Of a DNA stretch of 64,000 bases, positions 32,655 to 44,580 are shown piece by piece. The stretch spans positions 2,639,412 through 2,703,411 of the forward strand of contig NC_090125.1 in assembly GCF_023973825.1 (NCBI RefSeq). The letters run 5' to 3'. The notes below the pieces were generated by a model. That model saw nothing but the letters and a program-made list of their open reading frames with translations. It was not told where the DNA came from and did no database searches. The position numbers were made by a program, and so were the translations under genes. Within the stretch, counting starts at the first letter, position 1, and each line of letters begins with the position of its first letter. Source of the stretch: Plasmodium brasilianum. Its lineage: Eukaryota > Apicomplexa > Aconoidasida > Haemosporida > Plasmodiidae.

Positions 32655-33629
32655 CATAATATATATATTCATACATATACATTTATATACGTGTAGTGGT
32701 AAAAATTAAGAAAAAATTCCACGAAAATTTGAAAGGATGGAATACAATTATTTTTGTAATTAATAGATTGCTATGTTGTGTTAAGCTATTTTAAGCTGGG
32801 TTAAAATGAATTAAGGTAAATTTTTTTAATTTGCTTAATAATCTCTTTTCACAAAATAGGTGTTATCTTAATTAAAAAAAATTAAAAGGCAAAAAAAAGT
32901 AAAATTAAGACCATATGTTACTAAGATGTATATATATATATATATATATATTTACTTATACATACGAACACCGCGTGAATATTAAAATAAAAGCACAAAT
33001 TAACTTTAAAAAGGGTAAAATTCAAACATTAAAAACAAGGCAAAACGAGAAACAATGTAATACGTATATGATGTTCATTATACAAAATTTAAAAAAGGTA
33101 TCAAATGAAAACATTTTTTATCCCAATAATAATAAAAATTAACCCACAACAAATTCTTCTTACTTTTGTTTATATTTAATATGAATATAACAAATTGTAG
33201 ACACTACAAAAGGACGAACAATAATTCATATCGTCAAAAAGGAAAAATGTGCATATGCGAAATTAACGTAAACAAATGTACATATATGTCTATAATTTGT
33301 AGCATTCTTCATAGATAGATTTTAAAAACAAAACGAAATAAAATGATATATAAAAATTTGTGATATGGGCTTAATAATCGATAACTTATATATACGTATA
33401 AGTAAACACATCATCAGTTCCTTTTTTCTTTTTATGACATATTTAGATATACCATTTTTTTATGCGATAATATTCTAATAATTGCAAATACAGCCGTAAC
33501 TGCATTAGTCATTTGCTTTAAGGCTCGACGATGCATTGTTTTTACAAGTGAACGTTATTCTATTAAAATACTACATGTTCTGTTTATCGTTAGGCGTGAT
33601 ATATGGCTTTGGCACCGAAGGGGGAGTTA
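31818..33629. other. intergenic region with an exceptional poly-A tract
   Basis: Upstream of SPF45 (minus) and downstream of the NAF1-like gene (minus). Holds the A73 run and (AAAAAG)n repeat, further A-runs at about 32171-32198 and 32623-32653, and (TA)n at 32929-32950. The ORF at 32915-33142 (plus) has a hydrophilic second half (KAQINFKKGKIQTLKTRQNE) but no partner or homology that I recognise. Confidence 0.5.
31923..32046. repeat. 73-nt poly-A run followed by (AAAAAG)n
   Basis: An uninterrupted A-run from 31923 to 31995 (73 nt) leads into hexamer AAAAAG units to about 32046. It lies about 105 bp upstream of the SPF45 start codon; on the SPF45 coding strand it is a (CTTTTT)n-T73 pyrimidine tract. 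Very long homopolymers are length-unstable and error-prone in sequencing, so the exact length is uncertain. Confidence 0.9.
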
Positions 33630-36600
33630 TCAGTTAGCATTACCATTGTTACTACCACTGTCGGTACCATTACTACCCTTGATACCATTGTTACTACCAC
33701 TGTTGGTACCATTACTGTTGTTGGTATCATTACTATTGTTAGTATTATTACTATTGCTAGTATTATTACTATTGTTAGTATTATTACCTCCGGTTGTTTC
33801 CCCCCTGGCATGCAACTTTCGGTTAAATGCCATAAAATTAATGTAAGCATGCGTTTTCATTTTGTTATTTATATTACACTTGTTTATCCCATTTGGCAAA
33901 TTATTGTTTAACCTGAACTTGTTCAAGTTATAAACATGCCCACTGTGTAAAGTATTTGTCATATGTTGTGGTGGACAATCATTCCCATCATTTCTCTGAT
34001 TATACACATTAAAATAATTTTTAGTCAAGAACTTTCTATTAATTCTTTCGTTTACAAATGATTGAATGTAATTATAAAGAAAAGTAGATTTACGCATAAA
34101 ACATGTATTGTTATTAAGATATGGACTAACCAAATTTGTCATGTTATTAATTGAGCCAATTCCACTACTACTGCTGATAGTGGACAGGTAATTATTCGTA
34201 AAATTTGTACTATTAACTCCATTTGCAGAATTAACCCCATTTGCAGCATTAACCCCATTTGCAGCATTAACCCACTTTGCAGCATTAACCCACTTTGCAG
34301 CATTAACCCTATTTGCAGACATAACCCCGTTTGCAGAATTAATCCCATTTGAACTGTTGGATAGCGCATTGCCGCTTTCACTACTTGCTACAGTCATGTT
34401 GGTTGTTGTATTGTTGTATGCATCATTACATCTTATCATGTAATTATGAAAAAGAGTAGGAGCACGATTATGCACTGTCATACTATTTGCATGCGCATTC
34501 CCTACATTTACAAAGGATAAGTTTTTATATTTACAATTCATATTTCTATTATTTGAAGTGATATTGTTATACTGTTTCAGCAGCTTATTATGTTTTGGAT
34601 GAATATATCTTTTTAAGGATGTTTTATAATAACTTTTACATAAAATTTTATTCTTCGTACCCTTTTTAGAATGTTTATTATCTATGTTAATCTTTTTATC
34701 ATTTTTATTTGATCCGTTATGAGACAGTGTATCATTGCATGATAGTTTGTCATTACAATGCATTGTATTACTGAATGATGTACACGTCTCTGCACTGTCA
34801 GTATGCTTATCATATTTGTTAAGGCAAGTAGAATTACACTTACGATTGGTACTTACATTACTATTCCCTCTGTTGTTATGATCCTCACCTTGCAGTAATT
34901 GCATATCCGCAATGTTATACAAATCATTGTAATTGATAAAAACGTATGGTATTTTTTGATTCTTTAAAACAGTAAAGAATTCTGAGCATATGGACGTTCC
35001 TACATTCATAAATAATGCATGTTTCATATCAACATATATATCTATATTTTTTTTTAATTGATCTTTAATATTTGAAAAGATTAATTTTGCATAATAGAAT
35101 ACCTCAGTTTCATTTGAGTTTACATTAATAATACAACCAATTACTTTCCTATTTTGTAAGCATAAAACAGATGCGACACTTAAATAATAATTAGAATTAA
35201 ATGCATGAATTGTTAATATATCATTTTCTAAATTAACCAATTTTCCTATCTTTTCTATTTTCCCATCTTCTTTTACTTTTTCTGGTGCCCCTATTAATCT
35301 TATTCTATTATGTTCTTTGAGACTATCTTTACCTTCAAACATATCCTTATCAGATCCTTTCAACCCTTTGGTTTCTTCACATGATTGTTCTATCATCTTT
35401 GAATTTTTTAAATAATGTAAATGTACGCCATTTTTTGAGATATCCGTATTGACCTTTATCGTTTCTGCATTTGTTTTGTTTACTTCTTTGTCTTCCATTT
35501 CTCCTTTTAGTTTATCATTTGCATCTAAAATTATTACATCGGGTATCACCTCTTCTATAGGGCCCTTAGGAGTTTCATCTACTTCGATTTCACCTTCGCG
35601 CTGTTCTTCAGCTTTGTTTTTTAAACCAAGGTCGTTTTTTATATCGGGATGATTTTCTTTATCACATCGATTTTCTTTATCCAAATGATCTTTTTTTCCG
35701 AGCCGCTTCCTTTCTTCGCTATGACTGTGTTTGTCATTTTCATTATGCTCATCCCGTTCCTTTTCATCATCACAAAAGTACATAGCAAAGTTCATGTTGT
35801 TTTCTTTACTGTGTATACTACTACTTATTGTTTCATTTGGTGAAGAGGCATCCCCCTTTTCCTCACCTGAATCATCATAGCTAGAAATATCGTTTGTCGT
35901 TTCATTTTCTTGATATTTTTGCTCTTTTAAAAAATGGACTGCATTTTTTTTTTTTTTTTTTTTGTTTTTATTTCGAGAGAATCGATTTCATTTTGGTTAG
36001 CTAACTCACAGTAAGCTATTCTTGAAACAAGTAAATATTCATCCACTGTATTTTTACCATCAATAATTATTTGCCCTTTATAATTTTTGTCTAAATACTT
36101 ATCAACTGTACTGTCATCCCCCACTTGTTCTAATTTCCCCATATCAGTTGTGTTTTCATTTTCATATAATGGGATTAAGTCATCTGGGTGCATATCCTTA
36201 TACTTTCCATAATTATTTGATGTCGACGATTCGGCTGAATCGGTTGATACATCTGACCCATCTGATGCATCATCGTCACTTACAATATTAATATTGCTCA
36301 TTCGTCCATTATTACATAAATCTGTCTCTTCATTTTCACTTTCATATAAGGAGCAAGAATCATCGGATAAATTTTCACGTGTTTCGCCATTGTTTGGACG
36401 CCTTTTATTTTCATCTCCTATCATAATAATCTTCTTGGCTTCACTTTCTTCATCCAGCTGGTAAAACTGTTTTAACTCGTTTTCGTTTTCGTCTGTGTTG
36501 ATTTTATTTTCGTTTTCGTCTGTGTTGATTTTATTTTCGTTTTCGTCTGTGTTGATTTTATTTTCATTTTCGTCTGTGTTGATTTTATTTTCATTTTCGT

Positions 36601-37105
36601 TTTTACTTTCATTTTTTTTTTTTTTTTTCTCACTACTGCAATTAACATCATGTCCATCAACATCGTCAACAAATTTTGTGTCATCATCATTTCGAAAACA
36701 TTTAGTATAACTTACGTTATTCCTATTATCGATTGAACTATTATCGTCAATCTTGTTATTATTATACTTACCTCTTTTTCTTCTATTTATTACTTTTTCT
36801 TTTTGCCTATCTAATGATAAGTAGTCCCCCCTCTCGTCCGTGTGCATTACCTTTGTCGGGCTCATCGAGGAACAGTCTTCAACATTACGCGCTGAACGCA
36901 CATCATTTGGCACGCCAATCATCGAGTTATTTGGTATGCCAATCATCGAGTCATTTGTCATGTAACTCACTTCCTCATTTACTACCTCATTAAGTTCAAT
37001 CTTATTTTTATATGCATATAAATATGCGTCGTTTATTTTGGGCGAATTAATTTTATCTGATCTGTCTTCTATTTGACATTCTTCATGCTCCTTTGCATTT
37101 AACAT
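33630..37105 (-). CDS. NAF1-like H/ACA snoRNP assembly factor (candidate), split by a poly-A frameshift
   Basis: Two frames form one gene: 37105-35927 (392 codons, ending in a Lys run and MQSIF-stop) and a frame that is open from the A20 run down to 33630; adding one A gives 1158 codons without a stop. The N-terminal half is acidic, with ENENKINTD repeats. The recognisable core (about residues 615-690) reads IGKLVNLENDILTIHAF, then YYLSVASVLCLQNRKVIGCI, then EVFYYAKLIF; this is the GAR1/Naf1 beta-barrel pattern (piG.i......vvi......l..gsvl....r..iG.i.ev...pfY.v.f). NAF1 delivers H/ACA RNPs (pseudouridylation guides) before GAR1 replaces it. The C-terminal 400 residues are Asn/Ser-rich with VNAANG repeats. 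NAF1 is favoured over GAR1 by the long acidic flanks and absence of RGG. Family call by pattern only. Confidence 0.5.
34212..34345 (-). repeat. in-frame 18-bp repeats encoding VNAANG/VNAAKW
   Basis: About seven copies of an 18-bp unit (plus-strand CATTAACCCCATTTGCAG) encode six-residue repeats in the Asn-rich tail of the NAF1-like protein; two copies carry a Trp (AAKWVNAAKW), a rare residue for such a repeat. Confidence 0.9.
35944..35963 (-). other. frameshift at A20 run inside the NAF1-like gene
   Basis: Twenty A on the coding strand followed by TGCAGTCC. The upstream frame reads K...MQSIF and stops; the downstream frame reads NAVHFLKEQKYQENETTND and stays open into the 721-codon frame. One extra A or two fewer joins them. 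Confidence 0.85.
36478..36605 (-). repeat. in-frame 27-bp repeats encoding ENENKINTD
   Basis: Four near-identical 27-bp copies (plus-strand GTTTTCGTCTGTGTTGATTT units) encode a nine-residue acidic/Asn repeat in the NAF1-like protein. Confidence 0.93.
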
Positions 37106-37961
37106 ATTTCAAATATAAAAGGTTACAAAAAAAAAAAAAAAATAGAAAAAAAAAAAAAGAATAAATTTATATAAAAATTCAAATAAATAAAAATAAAGCA
37201 ATGGCATTTTCACCATTAATTTTATAATGCCTATTATAAATAAAAAGTAAATGAGCGAAAAAAATCTTCAAAATAATTAAATTCTGTTCGCGTGAAGTAT
37301 GTATATATGTAAACAAATACATACATTTACCTATAAATATTATACGTTTGCATATATTTATATAATATGTACCTACATATACATTAAAAAAAAAATAAAG
37401 ATTGCGTTTTTCGTTGATTATTCATTTATTTGTTCATCCATCTATTTCATTATTTAATTAAAATAAAATAAATTAAGCAAATGCTGCTTAAAATACAATG
37501 CCTGATTGAATTACAAAAACATGATAGTGGATGATAATACAACGTCACAGGATGTGGGTGAAAAAAAAAAAAAAAAAAAAAAAAGATAAACGAATTACAT
37601 AAAAGCATATACATATACATATGCATATATATATACTATACCCATTTATAGTATATTTTTTTTTTTTTTTTGTGTGCATACATTATTTTATATATACATA
37701 ACGAGAGAAAAAGATTTTTAACTCTGATTTTTAATTATATATAAAATTATAAATAGAAATAAAAACAAACATTTATAGTTTTATGATTTCTTTTTCTTTT
37801 TTTTTTTTTATTATTCTTCATTTTTTCCTCAATTAACTTTTTCATCAAAACGTGTTATATAATACGCGAATGATACATATACGAATAAATACATTCGTAA
37901 TATATAAATATATATATTATTTATACGTATATATTGTATGCATTTATGTATGTTCATGTAT

Positions 37962-37997
<36 letters not shown>

Positions 37998-39255
37998 TAT
38001 ATTTATATTACATATAGATGTATGTATTACTTCATAAAGGAAAGAAAATAAAGTATAACTTATAGTATATAATGATGAAATATGAAGCTCTTTTTAAGCA
38101 CACTGGGAGATGTACAGCATACAATATATAGATATATTATATATACATAGATCATAAATGTATAAAAAAAATATATATATATATATATAAATGTATAAAA
38201 TTTAGTAATTTTTTTTTCTGTATATATTTTAAGGAATGTTTTATGTGCTAATTTTCGAATAACATAGAATTATTATTGAATGCATTACGTAACTTACTAC
38301 TTTGTGCTACACTATTTATCAAAAAAGGGCATAAAGGAATAAAAAAAAATAATAGTACAATAATAGCGAAAAAATAGCAAATTAATAGCGGAATTACAGC
38401 AAAATTATAGAAAAAAATATTAGCAAAGTAATAACGAAATAATAGCAAAATATTGGCAAAATATTGACAAAATATTGGCAACATATTGACAAAATATTGG
38501 CAGCATATTGACAAAATATTGGCAGCATATTGACAAAATATTGGCAGCATATTGACAAAATATTGGCAGCATATTGACAAAATATTGGCAGCATATTGAC
38601 AAAATATTGGCAGCATATTGACAAAATATTCGCAACATATTAACAAAATATTTGCAAAATATTGACAAAATATTAACAAATTAATAACGAAAATATAACG
38701 AAAAAGTAGTTAATAGCGACTTAATACCGAATTAATTGCAAAATAATAGAAAAATAAAAGCCAATTTAAAGCAAAATAATGGCAAAATAACAAAAATGTA
38801 GTAGAAAAATAATAATAAAATAAGTGAGCTATAAGTAATAAAAGCACAGTAGAGTTCAAAAATATAAACCTTACTATATATGGGGAAAACCACATCCATT
38901 ATGTATAGAAGTATTTTTGTGCATGTACGCATGTATAAATGTAATATTTTACGGTAACAATAATTCTATATGTCTGTGTGAAAACATAATTTTACAAATA
39001 TATAATTAAATATAGAATTATATCTTTGTGCTTCATTTGCTTCTTGTAATTTATAAAAAAAAAAAAAAAAAAAAATGTTCTTTAACTCTAGTTACAGTAA
39101 GAAAAAGAGCATTTTGCATTATAATAATATATTATCTAAGATAAATTGTGAGATACATTACTTAAACAACTTAAAAGGTTAGAAGGTGGTTCCTCCAAGC
39201 GCAAAATTTTTACTACGCGAAGTGTTCGTACATACATATATACATGTATACGTAC

Positions 39256-39295
<40 letters not shown>

Positions 39296-39363
39296 ACTTA
39301 CATGCACCTGTACACATATTCACGTATTCGTCGACACTCTCCTGGAAAACAGTTGAGCGCGAA
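37106..39363. other. divergent intergenic region between the NAF1-like gene and G6PD-6PGL
   Basis: 2.3 kb between divergent starts. Contains A/T runs (37562-37584, 37660-37671), (TA)n tracts (37971-37991, 39256-39291) and the 22-bp repeat array at 38440-38660. No RNA gene or ORF that I would defend. Confidence 0.6.
38340..38700. repeat. 22-bp tandem array in an A-tract field
   Basis: The core (about 38455-38650) consists of some eight copies of AAAATATTGGCAGCATATTGAC, each made of two 11-bp halves. Flanks carry related units (AATAATAGCAAA, AAATAATAACG). Because 22 is not a multiple of three, all three frames stay open and give false ORFs rich in Ile/Cys/Gln/Tyr on the minus strand. Confidence 0.93.
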
Positions 39364-42039
39364 ATGGACTATCAACTATTTTTAGAAAGCTTGGAGGAAG
39401 CGAGTTATCTACGCAAGGTGAAGTACCTTAATGCTAAGGACTTAACAGATTTTAACATAAAAGCAGCATATTATATTTGCAAGGAAATACATGAAAAGCA
39501 GTTAAGTAACGAAAATGGTTATGTAGTTATAGGATTATCAGGGGGTAGAACACCTATCGATGTTTATAAAAATATATGTTTAATTAAAGATGTAGAAATT
39601 GATAAAAGTAAACTAATTTTTTTTATAATTGATGAAAGATACAAAAGTGATGATCATAAATTTAGTAATTATAAGAATATTAAATTTTTATTTTATGAAT
39701 TACGTATAAATGAGAAGGAACAATTGTTCAGACCAGACACAACAAAGAATCTTGTTGAATGTATAAGAGAATATAATGAAAAAATAAAGTACATGCTGAA
39801 AAAATACAAGAAAATTGATATAGCAATATTAGGTATGGGTAGTGACTTTCATATAGCTAGTTTATTTCCAAATATATTTTATAATATATATATGAATAAT
39901 TATCAAAATGGGTATATATATGAAGATAAGTCAATTCATCATATGCAAAATAATGAAAACGATAATGAGAATGACAGTTTAAATTTATTAAAAGAATATG
40001 TATATTTTACAACTACTAATAATTTTGATGTTCGAAAAAGAATTACAGTATCTTTAGATGTATTAGGAAATGCACTAAGTAAAATATTTTTATTGAATTC
40101 CGCAGAAAAATTAGACCTATGGAAAAATATGCTTTTAAAATCATATATAGATGCGAATTATAATTTATACCCAGCTGTTTATTTAATAGATACTTGTAAC
40201 ACTACTGTTATAACATGTGGTTATGAAAATTATACAAAACAGTTACAAGAAATTTATGATTCCAATAATTCCATATCATCCCACACTAGTAATAGCTTTC
40301 ATAAAAGAGAATTATTAACTATAATTGTTTTTGGCTGTTCAGGTGATTTGGCAAAAAAAAAAATATATCCAGCTATATTTAAACTATTTTGTAATAAATT
40401 ATTACCAAAAGATTTATTAGTAATTGGTTTTGCTAGAACAGCACAAGATTTTGAATCCTTTTTTGATAAACTAGTCATATATTTGAAGAAGTGTTTACAT
40501 TGTTATGAGGATTTGTCTATTTCGCAAAAAAGAGATCTCTTAAATTCGTTCAAACATAGGTGCAGGTACTATATTGGTAATTATGCCTGTTCAGAAAGTT
40601 TTGAAAATTTTAATAAATATTTGATAGAGGTGGAGCAGGAAGCGCACTCCAATGAGTACACGTGTTATTACAATATTATAGGTGAGGATAAATCGTGCAG
40701 TAGTGATTTACACAAAAGGGGCACAAATGATGAATGGTCAAGATGTCCTCCAACGGATGCAACTGATGTAGCACATTCCACGGCGAACTATACTTATGTG
40801 ATAAACAGAATGCTGTATTTAGCATTACCTCCGCACATTTTTGTTAGTACATTAAAGAATTATAAGAAACATTGTTTGAACAGCAATGGGACGGACAAAA
40901 TATTATTAGAGAAACCTTTTGGAAATGATTTGGAATCTTTTAAAATATTATCAAAACAGATATTAGAAAATTTCAATGAACAACATATATATAGAATAGA
41001 TCATTATTTAGGTAAAGATATGGTTTCAGGATTAATGAAATTAAAATTTACGAATACTTTTTTATTATCCTTAATGAATAGGCATTTTATTAAATGCATT
41101 AAAATTACCTTAAAAGAAACAAAAGGAGTATATGGTAGAGGTCAGTATTTTGATCCATATGGTATCATAAGAGATGTTATGCAAAATCATATGTTACAAT
41201 TATTAACATTAATAACTATGGAGGATCCTATAGATTTAAGTGATGAATCAGTTAAAAATGAAAAGGTTAAAATATTGAAATGTATACCATCTATAAAATT
41301 AGAAGATAGTATTATTGGTCAATATATCAAATCAAATAATTATCAGGAAGATAATTCGAATGAAGATAATATTGATGAATCAAAAAGAAATCATAGTTAT
41401 CATGATGATCCACATATAGATGCAAATTCAATTACTCCCACATTCTGTACATGTATCTTATATATTAATTCTATTAATTGGTATGGTGTTCCAATAATAT
41501 TTAAAACAGGAAAAGGATTAAATAAAGACATATGTGAAATCAGAATTCAATTTCATAATATTATGGGCTCATCTGATGAAAATATGTATAACAATGAGTT
41601 TGTTATTATTTTACAACCTGTTGAAGTAATATATCTAAAAATGATGATCAAAAAAACTGGATGTGAGGAAATGGAAGAAGTACAATTAAATTTAACAGTT
41701 AATGAAAAAAATAAAAAAGCCAATGTCCCAGAGGCATATGAAACTTTATTATTAGAATGTTTTAAAGGATATAAAAAAAAATTTATTTCAGATGAAGAAC
41801 TATATGAATCATGGAGAATATTTACCCCCTTATTAAACGAATTACAAGAAAAACAAATTAAACCATTGAAATATCCATTTGGTTCATCAGGGCCAAAAGA
41901 AGTTTTTGATCTTGTGAAGAAATATTATAACTATGGAAAAAATTATACGAACACTCCTGAATTTGTCAGAAAATCTTCCATTTATGAGGATAATCTGCTA
42001 GATATTAATTGGGAAAAGAAGTGTCTTAAAACCAGTTAA
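39364..42039 (+). CDS. G6PD-6PGL: bifunctional 6-phosphogluconolactonase / glucose-6-phosphate dehydrogenase
   Basis: 891 residues. Carries steps 1 and 2 of the oxidative pentose phosphate pathway on one chain, the Plasmodium-specific fusion (GluPho), with 6PGL N-terminal and G6PD C-terminal. 6PGL part (1 to about 290): GYVVIGLSGGRTP (about 51-63), FFIIDERY, and DIAILGMGSDFHIASLFP (about 155-173), with His in the place of the usual Gly/Cys before IASLFP. G6PD part (about 315-891): IIVFGCSGDLAKKKIYPAIF (NADP GxxGDLA, about 324), LALPPHIF, LLEKPFGNDLESF, the active-site YRIDHYLGKDMV (about 543-554, catalytic His and Lys present) and VYGRGQYFDPYGIIRDVMQN. Short inserts near 450 and 665 are typical. 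It makes cytosolic NADPH. Single exon; the Met at 39364 is the only in-frame start after the (TA)n leader. Confidence 0.97.
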   Translation: MDYQLFLESLEEASYLRKVKYLNAKDLTDFNIKAAYYICKEIHEKQLSNENGYVVIGLSGGRTPIDVYKNICLIKDVEIDKSKLIFFIIDERYKSDDHKFSNYKNIKFLFYELRINEKEQLFRPDTTKNLVECIREYNEKIKYMLKKYKKIDIAILGMGSDFHIASLFPNIFYNIYMNNYQNGYIYEDKSIHHMQNNENDNENDSLNLLKEYVYFTTTNNFDVRKRITVSLDVLGNALSKIFLLNSAEKLDLWKNMLLKSYIDANYNLYPAVYLIDTCNTTVITCGYENYTKQLQEIYDSNNSISSHTSNSFHKRELLTIIVFGCSGDLAKKKIYPAIFKLFCNKLLPKDLLVIGFARTAQDFESFFDKLVIYLKKCLHCYEDLSISQKRDLLNSFKHRCRYYIGNYACSESFENFNKYLIEVEQEAHSNEYTCYYNIIGEDKSCSSDLHKRGTNDEWSRCPPTDATDVAHSTANYTYVINRMLYLALPPHIFVSTLKNYKKHCLNSNGTDKILLEKPFGNDLESFKILSKQILENFNEQHIYRIDHYLGKDMVSGLMKLKFTNTFLLSLMNRHFIKCIKITLKETKGVYGRGQYFDPYGIIRDVMQNHMLQLLTLITMEDPIDLSDESVKNEKVKILKCIPSIKLEDSIIGQYIKSNNYQEDNSNEDNIDESKRNHSYHDDPHIDANSITPTFCTCILYINSINWYGVPIIFKTGKGLNKDICEIRIQFHNIMGSSDENMYNNEFVIILQPVEVIYLKMMIKKTGCEEMEEVQLNLTVNEKNKKANVPEAYETLLLECFKGYKKKFISDEELYESWRIFTPLLNELQEKQIKPLKYPFGSSGPKEVFDLVKKYYNYGKNYTNTPEFVRKSSIYEDNLLDINWEKKCLKTS

Positions 42040-44129
42040 TTTTACGGGTAGCGCTAACGCATAAGCTATAACGCATACGCTAGTGTATGTACATTTGTAT
42101 ATATATATATATTTATATATTCAAACGAACGTAGATAGGCAGTTTTACACACATTATTTGGTGCTTAAAATTAACAATAGCTGCAAATGACGTTGCAACA
42201 TTTCCAACACAGATATGTGCACACGTATTTATATGTAAGTACGCATGTGTATGGGCATATAATCCTTATTTGAATACATTTATTAATTAATAGGTGCATT
42301 CGTTTATCCATTCATTTATCCATTCGTCAATGCGTTCGTTTAATCATGCGTATTTATATTCGAATATTCATTCGTTTTTCTTTCTGTTTATTCGTTTATT
42401 TGTTTGCTAGCATTTTATATGCATATTTATGAACATTTCGCATTTTGCAAAATTTTTCCACTTATTATGAAGTCACAGTGTACCTTTTCTTGTATAAACG
42501 TATATGTGCAATTACGAAAAATTAATTTTTATGAATTTTCACATATATATGTGTTAATCTCCCATCTACCTTACCTATTTACCCTAATTAAGTAATTACA
42601 TATTTATTATAAATTTATGGATTTCAAAATCTCTACATATATATGATAACCACAATAAGTAGTTTACTATGTAGAATATTTTTTATGTTTTCAAATATTT
42701 TTATTTTGCTACACAATTTATACAAGACGCAGCGTTTTTGAAAGTATTCACATATATTTATATTATTAACATAGTGGCAATTAAAAAAAAGGAAAAAAGA
42801 AAAGAGAAACATTAAAAATATCAAATGTTTTCGCTAAAATTAAATTATTTTTTAAACATTTTATTTGTTTACTTATCGTAAAATTCGCATATTTAAAATG
42901 ATAATAAAAATATAAGGAAATGGGTGTATTATTTTATATAAATATTTACATAAAAAAATTGTACGTGTGTGAATATGTGAGAACTGTTTTATTTTGTTTT
43001 TTATACATTTATTATGGCTGCTCTTTTTTTTTTTTTTTTTTTTTTAAATTACTAGATATGTGTGCCAAAGGATCTATTCATTTTTATATAATAATGAAAC
43101 ATTCTCAAGTGATATAGCGATATTATATGGTGAGTAATTTTATTAAAAAAGGTAAAGTTTATAAAAAAGAAATTTTTTTTTTTGAAATTTTAACACTTGA
43201 ACACAAAAATAAGTTTTAAGGCGAATTAAAGTAACAAAGGTATTATAAATAAGCATAAGAAAATGTTCGAACTTTTACTCATAGTTAAAATGAATTATAC
43301 AAGATAAGCAAAATTACAGTCATAAATTTAATATTTTATTTTTTATTTTTCTATATAAAGAACATTAACTAAAAAAGTTTAATTATGCATTCATATTATT
43401 ATTCTTTTATATAATGTTAAAACGTATTTTCATTGACTCGTTTTTGTAGTAAGCATTTTAAGAGGTTAGAGAAGATAACTTCAGAATGAGATACTTATAT
43501 TTTTTATTAGGGTAATAAGTGCTGCTAAAATATAAAAATTAGTGCAAAAATTAATGCACACAATAAAATTTTTATATAAAATCCTTATTTTATATTTTAT
43601 CAGTTACAATAAAAAAAAAAAATAAAAAAAAATTAAAATGTTGTAAGAAGCCACTTTACAAATACGAATGAAGCAAAACATTGACATTATCCAAAATAAT
43701 AGGTATTTCTTAAGAATTATATTAAAATAAAATAGATGTATAACAAAACAATTCTTTTTATATATAAAAATTTATATCATTATTTTTCCATTTAATTTTT
43801 TCTTTTTGTACATATATTATTCGCGCGTTATTTGCCCACGGGCATATTCGCAATTATTCTGTTCTGTTTACATTTTTTAAAAAAGTATCAATACATTTTA
43901 TAACTATTCATAATTTTTTTCCTGTATTTATATTTTCAATACGTTCTTTGTAATATTTATGGACCTTCCACATGAAGATCAAATATCCTGATATATTATT
44001 TTTTTTTTCAAGATAATATATATAATTGTTCTTTAAGTTACAATAATTTTACTAAATGAATTTTTTTTCTTTTTGAAAATGTATAAAAGAAAACTTTTCT
44101 TTTGATAAATAAACTGCTATGAAATACAC

Positions 44130-44172
<43 letters not shown>

Positions 44173-44580
44173 TATATCATACATAAAAGGATATATTCAT
44201 AATATCATTTCGTATTTATTTTGCACATATTAACTGTTGATAATTCTTCTTTTTTTAAACCTTAAAATGTGAAATATTCCAATGGAATATAAAAAAAGTA
44301 TATATATGTACATTTATATATATATATATATATGTAAATGATTACATATATGTGAATAATTATGCATATGTTAATAATTATGCATATGTGAATAATTATG
44401 CATATGTGTATGATTACATATATATGTGAATAATTACCTATATGTAAATAATTACATATATGTGAATAATTGCCCACATGTAAATGATTAAATACATATA
44501 AATACGTGGATGCTCATAAATGTGTATTTACATATATATATAATATATATGATGAGTAAAAAATAAGGCATAATTAAAAA
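42040..44580. other. convergent intergenic region between G6PD-6PGL and p23
   Basis: 2.5 kb of tail-to-tail spacer. Around 42290-42410 there is a run of TTCGTTTATCCATTCATTTA-like 8-12 bp repeats; near 44335-44480 an ATATGTGAATAATTA repeat about 16 bp long. Otherwise A/T homopolymers and (TA)n (44139-44165). Confidence 0.6.

Noticed and set aside
38440..38660. CRISPR-like appearance of regularly spaced repeats
   Set aside because: Units are contiguous tandem copies without distinct spacers, and the genome is eukaryotic.
38248..38679. 143-codon minus-strand ORF with repeating Ile/Cys/Gln/Tyr
   Set aside because: The 22-bp unit cycles through three frames, so a long ORF is expected without selection; no start context or domain.
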